A stretch of DNA of 64,000 nucleotides from Sphingopyxis sp. H053. Its GTDB lineage: Bacteria > Pseudomonadota > Alphaproteobacteria > Sphingomonadales > Sphingomonadaceae. Both the position numbers and the translations under genes were made by a program. The notes below the pieces were generated by a model. That model was not told the origin of the DNA, did no database searches, and saw nothing but the letters and a program-made list of their open reading frames with translations. Shown one piece after another: positions 8,770 through 18,051 of this stretch. The first letter of the stretch is position 1; each line of letters starts with the position of its first letter. The stretch spans positions 1-64,000 of the forward strand of contig NZ_LNRU01000008.1 of the NCBI RefSeq assembly GCF_001468225.1. Direction: 5' to 3'.

Positions 8770-10971
8770 TCACACCATGTCCGGCAGCTTGCCAAGCAGC
8801 TTGTCGAGCGTAATCGGGTAATTGCGGACGCGCACGCCGGTCGCGTTGTAGACCGCGTTGGCGACCGCCGCCGCAACGCCGCAGATGCCGAGTTCGCCGA
8901 CGCCCTTCGCCTTCATCGGCGAGGTGGTCGGATCGGCCTCGTCGAGGAAGATCACTTCCTGATGCGGAATGTCGGCGTGGACGGGGACTTCATAGCCGGC
9001 GAGATCGTGATTGACGAAGAAGCCGAAGCGCTTGTCAACCGCAAGCTCCTCCATCAGCGCCGCGCCTGCGCCCATCGTCATCGCGCCGATCACCTGGCTG
9101 CGCGCCGCCTTGGGGTTGAGGATACGCCCGGCAGCGCAGACCGCGAGCATCCGGCGGACGCGAATTTCGCCCGTCATCGCATCGACGCCGACCTCGACGA
9201 AATGCGCGCCAAAGGTCGATTGCTGAAATTTTTCGGCGAGGTCGCCATATTCCATCTTGTCCTCGGCGACGAGTTCGCCGTCGGCGGCCGCATCACCGAG
9301 CGCGACGCTGCGGCGCCCGGCCTTGACCTTGCCACCTGCAAAGACCGCATCAGACGCGAGGCCGAGCTTCTGCACCACCGCCTCGCGCAGCTTGACGCAC
9401 GCGGCGTAGACGCCCGCGGTCGAGCTGTTGGCACCCCATTGCCCGCCCGAACCCGCCGACACCGGAAACGCCGAATCGCCGAGCTTCACGGCGACCTTGT
9501 CGAGCGGGACACCCATCATTTCGGCGGCGGTCTGGGCGATGATCGTATAGGTGCCGGTGCCGATGTCGGTCATGTCGGTCTCGACCGTCACGACCCCTGA
9601 TTTGGCGAGGCGAACGCGCGCCGCCGACGGCCCGTTGAGGTTATTGCGGAACGCCGCGGCGACCCCCATCCCGACCAGCCAGCGCCCGTCGCGGGTGGCG
9701 CCGGGCTTGGCGCGCTTGCTCCAGCCGAACTTGTCGGCGCCGGTCTCGAGGCATTTATTGAGCTGGCGCTGCGAAAAGGGCCGGCTCGGCTTTTCGGGGT
9801 CGACCTGTGTGTCGTTGAGGACGCGCAAGGCGATCGGGTCTATGCCGAGCTTCTCGGCCAGCTCGTCGACTGCGATCTCGAGCGCCATCAGCCCCGGCGC
9901 CTCGCCCGGCGCACGCATCGCATTGCCTTCGGGCAGGTCGAGCACCGCAAGGCGCATCGCGGTCATGCGATTTTCGCCGGCATAGAGCAGGCGTGTCTGC
10001 GCCACCGCGGTTTCGGGGCCGCCACCGGGCAGATCGCCCGACCAGCTTTCGTGCCCGATCGCGGTGAGCTTCCCGTCGGCGGTCGCGCCGAGCCGGACGC
10101 GCTGGATCGTCGCCGGGCGGTGCGTCGTGTTGTTGATCATCAGCGGCCGGGGCAGCGCGACCTTGACCGGCCGCTTCGCCGCCTTCGCACCCAGCGCGGC
10201 CAGCAGCACATCGGCGCGATTGAACAATTTTCCGCCGAATCCGCCACCAATATAGGGCGAGTCGAAGCGGATATTCTCCTTTGGAATGCCCAGCGTCTTC
10301 GCCATGTCGCCGACCGACCAGGCGATCATCTGGTTCGACGTCCAGACGGTCAGCTTGTCGCCCTCCCACGCCGCGATCGACGCATGCGGCTCCATCATCG
10401 CGTGGCTGTGATCGGGGGTCGTGTAGCGCGCATCGATCTGCACGGGCGCAGCGGCGAAGGCGGCGGCGAAATTGCCGACGGCGCTGTCGGGTTCGGTGCC
10501 GAATGATGCTTTCGGCTTGATCGCCGTGTCGATCGCGGCGGCAAGATCGTACGCGCCCTTGCCGCGCGCATATTCGACGCGGACAAGCGAGGCGGCGGCG
10601 CGCGCCTGTTCGAAACTGTCGGCGACGACAAGCGCGATCGCCTGATGATAATGTTCGATGTCGGGGCCGCCAAGCAATTTGGCGGTGTTGAAATCGCCCT
10701 TTGCCAGCTTGCCCGCATTGTCCGCGGTGACGATCGCGATGACGCCCGGTGCCGCCCTCGCTTCGTCGAGGTTCATCGACGCGATCCGCCCCTTGGCGAT
10801 CGCCGATCCGACGACATAGCCATAGGCCTGGTTCGCCGCGACATCGTGGCGTTCATAGGCATAGGGCGCGGTGCCCGTCGTCTTGAGCGGACCCTCGATG
10901 CGATTGGTGGGTTTGCCGACGATCTTCATCTGATCGATCGGATTGGTCGTCGCGGGCGTGTCGAATTTCAT
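8770..10971 (-). CDS. paoC: Aldehyde oxidoreductase, molybdopterin-binding large subunit (PaoC-like)
   Basis: A 733-residue xanthine-oxidase-family large subunit. It has the GGGFGGK cofactor motif near residue 241, MEPHASIAAWEG, a QWGANSSTAGVYA segment, and the catalytic glutamate in GVGELGICG near residue 693. It is short, with no fused FAD or iron-sulfur domains, as in PaoABC where these are separate proteins. The enzyme oxidises aldehydes to acids, probably aromatic or bulky ones, in the periplasm, carried by the Tat signal of PaoA. It is the last gene of paoA-paoB-paoC, starting 3 bp after the paoB stop. Confidence 0.9.
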   Translation of the reverse strand: MKFDTPATTNPIDQMKIVGKPTNRIEGPLKTTGTAPYAYERHDVAANQAYGYVVGSAIAKGRIASMNLDEARAAPGVIAIVTADNAGKLAKGDFNTAKLLGGPDIEHYHQAIALVVADSFEQARAAASLVRVEYARGKGAYDLAAAIDTAIKPKASFGTEPDSAVGNFAAAFAAAPVQIDARYTTPDHSHAMMEPHASIAAWEGDKLTVWTSNQMIAWSVGDMAKTLGIPKENIRFDSPYIGGGFGGKLFNRADVLLAALGAKAAKRPVKVALPRPLMINNTTHRPATIQRVRLGATADGKLTAIGHESWSGDLPGGGPETAVAQTRLLYAGENRMTAMRLAVLDLPEGNAMRAPGEAPGLMALEIAVDELAEKLGIDPIALRVLNDTQVDPEKPSRPFSQRQLNKCLETGADKFGWSKRAKPGATRDGRWLVGMGVAAAFRNNLNGPSAARVRLAKSGVVTVETDMTDIGTGTYTIIAQTAAEMMGVPLDKVAVKLGDSAFPVSAGSGGQWGANSSTAGVYAACVKLREAVVQKLGLASDAVFAGGKVKAGRRSVALGDAAADGELVAEDKMEYGDLAEKFQQSTFGAHFVEVGVDAMTGEIRVRRMLAVCAAGRILNPKAARSQVIGAMTMGAGAALMEELAVDKRFGFFVNHDLAGYEVPVHADIPHQEVIFLDEADPTTSPMKAKGVGELGICGVAAAVANAVYNATGVRVRNYPITLDKLLGKLPDMV

Positions 10972-10974
10972 GGC

Positions 10975-11925
10975 TCAGCCCTTCGCTTGCGTCAGCACCC
11001 CGGCGAGCGTGCGCTCGACGAGGGGCAGCTTATAGGCATTTTCGTGCGTGGTCCTGGCGCCCGCAAGCAGTCCGTCGGCAACGGGCTTCGCCCCGCGCGG
11101 CAACGCCGCCTCGGCCGCTTCGACGCGCCACGGCTTATAGCCGACCCCACCGAGCGCCACACGGCCGCTTCCGTCGCGCTGGACGATCGCGCCGACCGAG
11201 ATCAGCGCGAAGGCATAGGACGCGCGGTCGCGGACCTTGTGATAGATGTGCGTCCCGCCGACGGGCTTCGGCAATGTGACTGCGGTGATCAGTTCACCCG
11301 GCGCCAGCACCGTCTCCAGATGCGGGGTCTTCGCTGGCGCGCGGTAGAAATCGGCGATGGGGATCGCGCGCGCCTTGCCCGCCGCGTCGACCGTCTCGAT
11401 CGCGGCATCGAGCGCGCGCATCGCCACCGCCATATCGCTGGGGTGCGTCGCGATACACGCGTCGCTGGCGCCAACCACCGCGTGCAGCCGGTTGAAGCCG
11501 CCGATCGCGGCGCAGCCGCTGCCCGGCTGGCGCTTGTTGCACGGCTGGTTGGTGTCGTAAAAATAGGGGCAGCGCGTCCGCTGGAGCAGATTGCCCGCGG
11601 TCGTCGCCTTGTTGCGGAGTTGCCCCGATGCGCTCGCGACGAGCGCACGGGTCAAAAGACCATAGTCGCGCCGCACGCGCGCGTCGCTCGCCAAATCGGT
11701 GTTGCGGACCATCGCGCCGATGCGCAGCCCGCCATCTGCCGTCGCCTCGATCTTGTCGAGCGCGAGACGGCTGACATCGATCAAATGCTGCGGCGTTTCG
11801 ATCTCGAGCTTCATCAGATCGAGCAGGTTGGTGCCGCCCGCGATGAAGCGCGCGCCGGGGGTCCGGGCAAAGGCCGCGGTCGCCGCCGCCGCACTATCGA
11901 CGCGTTCGTAGGTGAAGCTTTTCAT
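10975..11925 (-). CDS. paoB: Aldehyde oxidoreductase, FAD-binding medium subunit with extra [4Fe-4S] site (PaoB-like)
   Basis: A 316-residue CO-dehydrogenase-flavoprotein-like subunit. FAD-binding loops are visible ([13 protein letters not shown] at 28-40 and [16 protein letters not shown]). Cysteines at 119, 129, 138 and 157 sit in the loop that in E. coli PaoB carries an additional [4Fe-4S] cluster, not found in ordinary xanthine dehydrogenases; this distinguishes the PaoB type. The start at 11925 gives the typical N-terminus MKSFTYERV and an ATGA overlap of 4 bp with paoA, showing translational coupling. Confidence 0.9.
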   Translation of the reverse strand: MKSFTYERVDSAAAATAAFARTPGARFIAGGTNLLDLMKLEIETPQHLIDVSRLALDKIEATADGGLRIGAMVRNTDLASDARVRRDYGLLTRALVASASGQLRNKATTAGNLLQRTRCPYFYDTNQPCNKRQPGSGCAAIGGFNRLHAVVGASDACIATHPSDMAVAMRALDAAIETVDAAGKARAIPIADFYRAPAKTPHLETVLAPGELITAVTLPKPVGGTHIYHKVRDRASYAFALISVGAIVQRDGSGRVALGGVGYKPWRVEAAEAALPRGAKPVADGLLAGARTTHENAYKLPLVERTLAGVLTQAKG

Positions 11926-12563
11926 GCCTTCACTCCCGCCACATCGGTGATCGCATCGATGATGTTCGAATAGGCGCCGCAGCGGCAGATATTGCCGCTC
12001 ATCCGCTCGCGCAGCTCGACCTTCGTCACCGCGGGCGCGGCGCCGAGGTCGGCGGTGACATGGCTCGGAACCCCTGCCTTGATCTCGTCGAGCACCGCGA
12101 CCGCCGAACAAATCTGCCCCGGGGTGCAATAGCCGCATTGATAACCGTCGTGCGTCACGAAGGCGTCCTGCATTGCGTGCATCTTGTCGGGGGTGCCAAG
12201 CCCTTCGATCGTTGTGATCTTCTCGCCCTCGTGCATCACCGCCAAGGTCAGGCAGCTGTTGATCCGCCGCCCGTCGACGATCACGGTGCACGCGCCGCAC
12301 TGGCCGTGATCGCACCCCTTCTTGGTCCCGGTCAGATGCAGATGCTCGCGCAGCGCGTCGAGCAGCGACGTTCGCGTGTCGAGTTCCAGCTCGCGCGCCG
12401 TGCCATTCACCTCGAAGGCCACTTTGGCGGTCGGCGGAGATTTGGCAGGAGGCGTGGCGGCGGCCGCGGTCCCGATCGGGACCATCGTCACCGTCGCGAC
12501 CGAGGCCGCGCCGCCCACGAGCACGCCGCGCCGGGACAGCTCATATTCTTCGGGAGTTTGCAT
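11922..12563 (-). CDS. paoA: Aldehyde oxidoreductase, [2Fe-2S] small subunit with Tat signal (PaoA-like)
   Basis: A 213-residue small subunit. The twin-arginine signal ([13 protein letters not shown], residues 10-21) leads the complex to the periplasm. All eight cluster cysteines are present: C84, C89, C92 and C104 in the plant-ferredoxin-type site, and C143, C146, C193 and C195 in the C-terminal helical site. It is the first gene of paoABC. The start at 12563 gives the usual short n-region before the RR pair. The upstream 221-bp gap to the divergent amidohydrolase gene holds the dyad at 12681-12696. Confidence 0.92.
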   Translation of the reverse strand: MQTPEEYELSRRGVLVGGAASVATVTMVPIGTAAAATPPAKSPPTAKVAFEVNGTARELELDTRTSLLDALREHLHLTGTKKGCDHGQCGACTVIVDGRRINSCLTLAVMHEGEKITTIEGLGTPDKMHAMQDAFVTHDGYQCGYCTPGQICSAVAVLDEIKAGVPSHVTADLGAAPAVTKVELRERMSGNICRCGAYSNIIDAITDVAGVKA

Positions 12564-12680
12564 CGCATTCGTCCGTTTCTGTTCTGTTTGCCAATGGACG
12601 CGAAGGCCCACGGGGAAGGTTCAGGCAGTCGATACCGCACGGCTTATTGGGACCGCGTCGGCACAGAAAATTCGGATTCC

Positions 12681-12696
12681 TGATACACCGGTATCA
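12681..12696. promoter_or_regulatory. Inverted repeat TGATAC-N4-GTATCA, candidate operator
   Basis: Perfect 6-bp arms separated by ACCG, located 118 bp upstream of the paoA start and 89 bp upstream of the divergent amidohydrolase. The size fits a TetR- or MarR-type site. No neighbouring regulator gene of those families is present. Confidence 0.45.
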
Positions 12697-12784
12697 TAGT
12701 GCGGGACCGGGGAATAGACGCTGGTCCATGCGATCGCGTGGCAAGTCGATTGCGGACATGAAATGACGGCGCTAGCGACGGGCC

Positions 12785-14164
12785 ATGACATCGGTTCGCT
12801 CACGTCCGCCCGCGCTCGTCGCTGCCTTTCAGTCGCTTGGTATCGCCGCATCGCTGATGGCGGCGGCGCCCTCGTACGCGGCCGAACAGGTGCTTTATAC
12901 CAATGTGTCGGTTATCGACGGAACCGGCGGTCCGGCGCGTGGCAATCAGGATATCCTGATCGACGGCGAGCGCATCGTCGCGATCGGCGCGCATGACACG
13001 CTGGCGTCGCGCGCGGCGACGGCGCGCCGGGTCAACCTGACCGGGCGCTTCGTGATCCCGGGACTGATCGACAGCCACGTCCACCTCGCCACCCCGCCCA
13101 ACCGCCCTCGCGCCGAAGCGATCCTGCGCCGCCAACTTTATGGCGGCGTGACCGCGGTGCGCGACATGGCCGACGATCTGCGCGCGGTGGGCGAGTTGTC
13201 GCGCGCGTCGCTGGTCGGCGAGATTCCCGCGCCCGACATCCATTATGCCGCATTGATGGCCGGGCCGTCCTTTTTCGAGGATCCCCGCGTGCTCGCGGTC
13301 AGCCGCGGCTTCACGCCCGGCACCGCGCCGTGGATGCAGGCGATCGACAAAAAGACCGACCTCCGCACCGCGGTCACGCTAGCGCGCGGCACCTCGGCGA
13401 GCGCGATCAAGATCTACGCGAACCTGCCGGCCGAACGCGTCGCGGCGATCACCGCCGAGGCGCACCGCCAGAAGCTGATGATCTGGGCGCACAGCGCGGT
13501 CTTCCCTGCCCGCCCCGCCGAGGTGATCGCGGCGGGCGTCGATTCGGTCAGCCATGTTTGTTATCTCGGCTATGAAGCGCAGCCCGAAATGCTCGCCGCC
13601 TATCAGGACCGCACCCCGGTCGACGAGGCGCGCCTTGCCGCGACCGGCGACGATCCGGTCGTCGCCCGCCTCTTCGACGCGATGCGGACGCGCGGCACGA
13701 TCCTCGACGCGACCGGCAGCCTGTTCGTGAAGTTCGAGGCCTCCCGCAAGGCCGACCCAGGGGCCAAGCCGCTGCGTTGCAGCGGCGCGCGCACGATACG
13801 CCTGACGCAGCAGGCGTGGCGCGCAGGGTTGCCGATTTCGACCGGCACCGATTTCGTCAATCCCGCCGGCGACGCCTGGCCCGAAGTCCACGCCGAGCTT
13901 CGCTATCTGGCGAAGGACGTCGGCATGCCCCCGCTCGCGGTCATCCATTCGGCGACGCTCGTCGGCGCGCGCGCCGCGGGGCAGGACAAGGAGATGGGAT
14001 CGATCGAGCCCGGCAAGCTCGCGAACTTCGTCGTGCTCGCGGCGGACCCGCTCGCCGACATCGACAATATCGAAAAGATCGAAATGACGGTGAAGCGCGG
14101 CCGCGAATACCGGCGCGCCGATTATATCGCGCCGACCGCGAAGGAGCTTGGCAATGACGATTGA
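12785..14164 (+). CDS. Exported amidohydrolase-superfamily protein
   Basis: A 459-residue protein with a signal peptide (cleavage near PSYAA). Metal-ligand positions of the superfamily are visible: HVH in LIDSHVHLA, lysine in SAIKIYANLP, histidine in MIWAHSAVF, histidine in SVSHVCYL and aspartate in STGTDFVNP. C-terminal EPGKLANFVVLAADPLADI is the usual small beta-sandwich. The substrate is not evident; related enzymes cleave dipeptides or amides. It overlaps the following M19 gene by 11 bp and so forms an operon with it and with the ornithine-cyclodeaminase-family gene. It is more distant from the two amidohydrolases at 26489 and 52333, which resemble each other closely. Confidence 0.85.
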   Translation: MTSVRSRPPALVAAFQSLGIAASLMAAAPSYAAEQVLYTNVSVIDGTGGPARGNQDILIDGERIVAIGAHDTLASRAATARRVNLTGRFVIPGLIDSHVHLATPPNRPRAEAILRRQLYGGVTAVRDMADDLRAVGELSRASLVGEIPAPDIHYAALMAGPSFFEDPRVLAVSRGFTPGTAPWMQAIDKKTDLRTAVTLARGTSASAIKIYANLPAERVAAITAEAHRQKLMIWAHSAVFPARPAEVIAAGVDSVSHVCYLGYEAQPEMLAAYQDRTPVDEARLAATGDDPVVARLFDAMRTRGTILDATGSLFVKFEASRKADPGAKPLRCSGARTIRLTQQAWRAGLPISTGTDFVNPAGDAWPEVHAELRYLAKDVGMPPLAVIHSATLVGARAAGQDKEMGSIEPGKLANFVVLAADPLADIDNIEKIEMTVKRGREYRRADYIAPTAKELGNDD

Positions 14165-15275
14165 CCGGCGCGCGATGCTTGCGGGGGCGGCGGGCATGGC
14201 CGCGACATCGCTGCTACCCGGAGCGGGCCGCGCCGCGGTGCCCGATGGCCGCAAATGGGTGATCGTCAATGCGCTCGGCGGGCTCGCCGATCCGAATATA
14301 CGCGATGCCCCCGACCCGTTCTCGCCGCGCGTGCTGGCCGAGGCGCATGCTTCAGGCGTCACGGCGATCAATTGCACCCTCGGCTATGTCGCGGGTCCGG
14401 CCGAACCGTTCGAAAAGAGCGTCGCCGACGTCGCAGAGATGGACATGTTGCTGCGCCGCTATCCGCGCGACCTCGTCAAGATTTTGAGCGCCGCCGACAT
14501 CCGCCGCGCCAAGGCCGAAAAGAAGATCGGGATCATCTACGGATTCCAGAATGGCGCGATGATGGGAAAGGATGCGGGCCGGGTCGATATCTTCGCCAAC
14601 ATGGGCGTGCGCATCTTCCAGCTCACCTATAATCCGGCGAACCAGCTCGGCGACGGGTCGATGGCACCCGACAATCGCGGACTGACGCCGTTCGGTCGCG
14701 AAGTGATCGAGCGGCTCAATGCGCAGCGAATGATCGTCGACCTGTCGCACAGCGGCGAGAAGACCTGCCTCGAGGCCGCGCGCGCGTCGAAGGCGCCGAT
14801 CTCGATCAACCATACCGGATGCCGCACCGTCACCGACCTCCCGCGCAACAAGACCGACGCCGAATTGCGACTGGTCGCCGAAAAGGGCGGCTTCGTCGGC
14901 ATCTATTTCATGCCCTTCCTAAATGTGTCGGGCCACGCGCGCGCCGAGGATGTCGTCGCGCATATCGACCATGCGGTGAACATCTGCGGCGAGGATCATG
15001 TCGGGATCGGCACCGACGGCACCGTCGGCCAGATCGACGATCTCCAGGCCTACGAAGCCGTGCTCGCCAAGGAGATCGCCGAGCGCCGGGCGGCGGGGAT
15101 CAGCGCCGCGGGCGAGCGCCCCGACACCTATCCCTTCGTCGTCGACCTGCGCGGGCCCGACCAGTTTCGCAAACTCATCGGCCTGCTAGCCGTGCGCGGC
15201 TATTCGAGTGGCCGGATCGAGAAGATCATGGGGCTCAATTTCCTGCGCCACGCCGAAGGCGTCTGGGGTGGCTGA
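14154..15275 (+). CDS. M19 (membrane/renal dipeptidase) homologue with altered metal site
   Basis: A 373-residue protein with a twin-arginine-like export signal (DRRAMLAGAAGMAATSLL). The fold is that of family M19 dipeptidases: YNPANQLGDG, GLTPFGREVIERLN, histidines H199 in IVDLSHSG and H220 in ISINHTGC, R231 and D288 in GIGTDG are all present. At the position of the N-terminal HxD pair of the family, however, it reads NALGG (39-43), and the bridging glutamate is replaced by FQNG (Q132). Loss of these ligands predicts one metal or a different reaction. The ATG at 14154 is preferred over a TTG two codons upstream. It sits between the amidohydrolase and the OCD-family gene, overlapping both. 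Confidence 0.82.
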   Translation: MTIDRRAMLAGAAGMAATSLLPGAGRAAVPDGRKWVIVNALGGLADPNIRDAPDPFSPRVLAEAHASGVTAINCTLGYVAGPAEPFEKSVADVAEMDMLLRRYPRDLVKILSAADIRRAKAEKKIGIIYGFQNGAMMGKDAGRVDIFANMGVRIFQLTYNPANQLGDGSMAPDNRGLTPFGREVIERLNAQRMIVDLSHSGEKTCLEAARASKAPISINHTGCRTVTDLPRNKTDAELRLVAEKGGFVGIYFMPFLNVSGHARAEDVVAHIDHAVNICGEDHVGIGTDGTVGQIDDLQAYEAVLAKEIAERRAAGISAAGERPDTYPFVVDLRGPDQFRKLIGLLAVRGYSSGRIEKIMGLNFLRHAEGVWGG

Positions 15276-16236
15276 TCCGATCCGCTTCATCGATGCGGAC
15301 GAAGTCCGCAAGCGGCTCGACCACCGGACGTGCATCGACCTGATGTGCCCCGCGATGATCGCGCTTGCCGAAGGACGCAGCCGGCAGTTGCTGCGCGGCA
15401 TCATCGACCTCGACGGCGGCGATCTGTTCGGCGTGATGCCCGGCGCGCTCGACGGCGCCGGCTTCGGCGCGAAGATCATCAGCATCTTCCCGGCCGCCGC
15501 CGAGCAGGGCAGCTCGCATCAAGGCGTCATCATCCTGTTCGATCGCACGAGCGGCGCGCCGGTGTGCGTGATCGACGCCAGCGAGGTCACCGCGATCCGC
15601 ACCGCCGCCGCTTCGGCAGCGGCGACCGACGCACTCGCGTTGCCGGGCGCCAGCCGTCTCGCGATCATGGGGACGGGCGAACAGGCATGGCATCATGTCG
15701 CCGCCATCCGCCACGTGCGGCCGCTCGACGAAGTGCGAATTTGGGGACGCGCGCCTGAAAAGGCGGGCGAGCTTGCCGGCCGGATCGCCGACGACTTCGG
15801 TTTTGCTGCCTATGAGGTGGCCTCGGTGGCCGAGGCGGCGGAGGGCGCCGATATCATTTGCACGCTGACCGGGGCGGCCGAACCATTCCTGCTCAACGCG
15901 CACGTCGCGGACGGAACGCATATCAACGCCGTCGGCTCCAGCCGCGCGGGACCGACCGAAATCGACGAAGCGCTTGTAGCGCGGGCGCGTTTCGTGCCCG
16001 ATCATCGTGAGGGGGTGCTGGCGCAGGGCGCGGAATATCTGCGCGCACGCGACGCGGGGCTGGTCACCGAAGCGCATGTCCTGCCCGAGATCGGGCATGT
16101 CTTTTCGGGCTCCACCCCGGGCCGCCTGACGGCATCGGACGTCACCATCTATAAATCGCTGGGCTCGATCGTACAGGATCTGGCCTGCGCCGCCTGGCTT
16201 TGGAAGACGCACCGCGATCGCGTATCCGGGGCATAA
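15268..16236 (+). CDS. Ornithine cyclodeaminase / mu-crystallin family protein
   Basis: A 322-residue NAD(P)-binding enzyme of the OCD/mu-crystallin family: SHQGVIILFD, DASEVTAIRTAAASA, the dinucleotide-binding GTGEQAWHHV and VGSSRAG are all family signatures. Members deaminate ornithine or alanine, or reduce cyclic imino acids; the exact reaction cannot be read here. The probable start is the GTG at 15268, which overlaps the end of the M19 gene by 8 bp and begins ADPIRFIDADEV, the normal family N-terminus. It may process an amino acid released by the two hydrolases encoded before it. Confidence 0.85.
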   Translation: MADPIRFIDADEVRKRLDHRTCIDLMCPAMIALAEGRSRQLLRGIIDLDGGDLFGVMPGALDGAGFGAKIISIFPAAAEQGSSHQGVIILFDRTSGAPVCVIDASEVTAIRTAAASAAATDALALPGASRLAIMGTGEQAWHHVAAIRHVRPLDEVRIWGRAPEKAGELAGRIADDFGFAAYEVASVAEAAEGADIICTLTGAAEPFLLNAHVADGTHINAVGSSRAGPTEIDEALVARARFVPDHREGVLAQGAEYLRARDAGLVTEAHVLPEIGHVFSGSTPGRLTASDVTIYKSLGSIVQDLACAAWLWKTHRDRVSGA

Positions 16237-16385
16237 CCGGCCGCTTCTACGTCAGCATCGTGGGACTCCTATTCCACCGAATAGGCTGCATGCGCCCCGT
16301 CGATGCGGTAAGGAAAATCATGATTACCGAACCGACTCGCTCCGCTCGTGGCGCGTCCATGACCGCGAAGCCGGCCTGACCCGCT

Positions 16386-18050
16386 ATGGCGGAATATGTC
16401 TTCAAACCCCACGAGCGGCCGACGCTTCCGGGATCGCCCGCCAATCCCGATCATCCGACCGCGCGCATGGTGCGCCATTTCCTGATCGGCTGCCTGATCG
16501 GGATCACCGGCGGGCTCGGCAACGCGCTGGTCACGGTCAACCTCAACTTCGCGCAAGGGACGCTCGGGCTCAACAGCGACGAAGCGGCGTGGCTGACCGC
16601 CGCCTATTTCATGACCAACGTCACGGCGAACCTGCTGCTCGTCAAATATCGCCAGCAGTTCGGGCTCCAGCCGTTCATCCGCTACACGCTCGTCGCCTAT
16701 GCCGTGACGACGCTGATGCACCTGTTCATCCACGATTTCTGGACGTCGGTCGCGGTGCGCGCGATGAGCGGGATTGCGGCGAGCGGCCTCTCGACGCTGA
16801 CCATCCTCTATTTCTTCCAGGCGCTTCCGGCATCGAAGCGGCTTGCCGCGGTGATGATCGGCATCTGTATCCCGCAGATCGCGACGCCGCTCGCGCGTGT
16901 GCTGTCGCCGGGGCTGCTCATCTGGGGCGACTGGCACAATCTCTACTGGTTCGAATTCGGGCTCGCGCTGGCGACGCTGGCCGCGGTGATGGCGCAGCCG
17001 CTGCCGCCGAGCGAGCGCGAAAAAGTGTTCGAGCCACTCGACTTCCTGACCTTCTTCCTCCTCGCGCCGGGACTATGGCTGCTGATCGCGGTACTGTCGC
17101 AAGGGCGGATCCAATGGTGGACCGAACGGCCGTGGATCGGCTGGTCGCTGGCGGCAAGTGTCGCGCTGATCGCCGCCGCGGTGCTCGTCGAACATCATCG
17201 CCGGAACCCGCTCATCAACACGCGTTGGCTCGGCACGCGCGAGATGCTCCGGCTGATCGCGGTCGCCGCATCGGTCCGCATCCTGCTGTCCGAACAGGCG
17301 TTCGGCTCGGTCGGATTCCTCAGCACCGTGGGCATGATCAACGACCAGATGGTCACGCTGAACCTGATCGTCGTCTTCGCGTCGATCGCCGGCCTCGTGA
17401 CCGCGGTGCTGACCTTTCGTCCCGACAATCTGTCGCGGCCGATCATCATCGCGGTGATATTGATCGTGATCGCATCCTTCATGGATGCCCATACGACCAA
17501 CCTTACCCGGCCAAGCCATTTCTATCTCAGCCAGGCGCTGATCGGCTTTGCCTCGCTGCTCTTCCTTGCGCAGGCGATGGTGATCGGCATCGCCCGGACC
17601 CTGCTCGCGGGCGGCAAGAATTTCATCAGCTTCGTCGTGATCTTCAGCATGAGCCAGAGCATCGGCGGTCTCGCCGGCGGCACCCTGCTCGGGACGTTCC
17701 AGACGGTCCGCGAGAAATATCATTCGCACGAACTTGTCCAGAACATCGTCGCGAGCGACCCGCTGGTCGCGGCACGGCTCGGCGCGGGCAGCCGCGTCGT
17801 TGCCGGGACGGTCGGCGACCCGGTACTACGCACCGCCGAGGGCGCCGCGCTGCTGAGCCAGCAAGTCACGCGCGAGGCGCATATCCTTGCGTATAATGAC
17901 GTATTCCTGCTGGTCGGGGTGCTCGCGATCTTGACGGCACTATGGGGTTTCATGATCAGCTGGTCTATCCGGCGGCGAAACGAACCGTCGCCGGTGATAT
18001 TATTGGCCCAGCGTCTGCAGGCGCAGGCACAAGCTCGACAGGGGCAATAG
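16386..18050 (+). CDS. MFS efflux transporter, DHA2/EmrB type
   Basis: A 554-residue inner-membrane protein with about 14 predicted helices, the count typical of the DHA2 family. After a polar N-terminus, helix 1 starts near residue 35, and a long periplasmic loop lies near residues 440-505. It forms the inner-membrane part of a tripartite pump with the next two genes, only 1 bp and then a 4-bp overlap apart. Such systems expel hydrophobic drugs or metabolites from the cytoplasm across both membranes. The 149-bp gap upstream contains the 10-bp palindrome AATCATGATT at 16316-16325. A dedicated regulator gene is absent. Confidence 0.88.
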   Translation: MAEYVFKPHERPTLPGSPANPDHPTARMVRHFLIGCLIGITGGLGNALVTVNLNFAQGTLGLNSDEAAWLTAAYFMTNVTANLLLVKYRQQFGLQPFIRYTLVAYAVTTLMHLFIHDFWTSVAVRAMSGIAASGLSTLTILYFFQALPASKRLAAVMIGICIPQIATPLARVLSPGLLIWGDWHNLYWFEFGLALATLAAVMAQPLPPSEREKVFEPLDFLTFFLLAPGLWLLIAVLSQGRIQWWTERPWIGWSLAASVALIAAAVLVEHHRRNPLINTRWLGTREMLRLIAVAASVRILLSEQAFGSVGFLSTVGMINDQMVTLNLIVVFASIAGLVTAVLTFRPDNLSRPIIIAVILIVIASFMDAHTTNLTRPSHFYLSQALIGFASLLFLAQAMVIGIARTLLAGGKNFISFVVIFSMSQSIGGLAGGTLLGTFQTVREKYHSHELVQNIVASDPLVAARLGAGSRVVAGTVGDPVLRTAEGAALLSQQVTREAHILAYNDVFLLVGVLAILTALWGFMISWSIRRRNEPSPVILLAQRLQAQAQARQGQ

Positions 18051-18051
18051 G

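Noticed and set aside
8770..12563. Xanthine dehydrogenase XdhABC
   Set aside because: Tat signal on the small subunit and the extra cysteine set in the FAD subunit fit the periplasmic PaoABC type instead.
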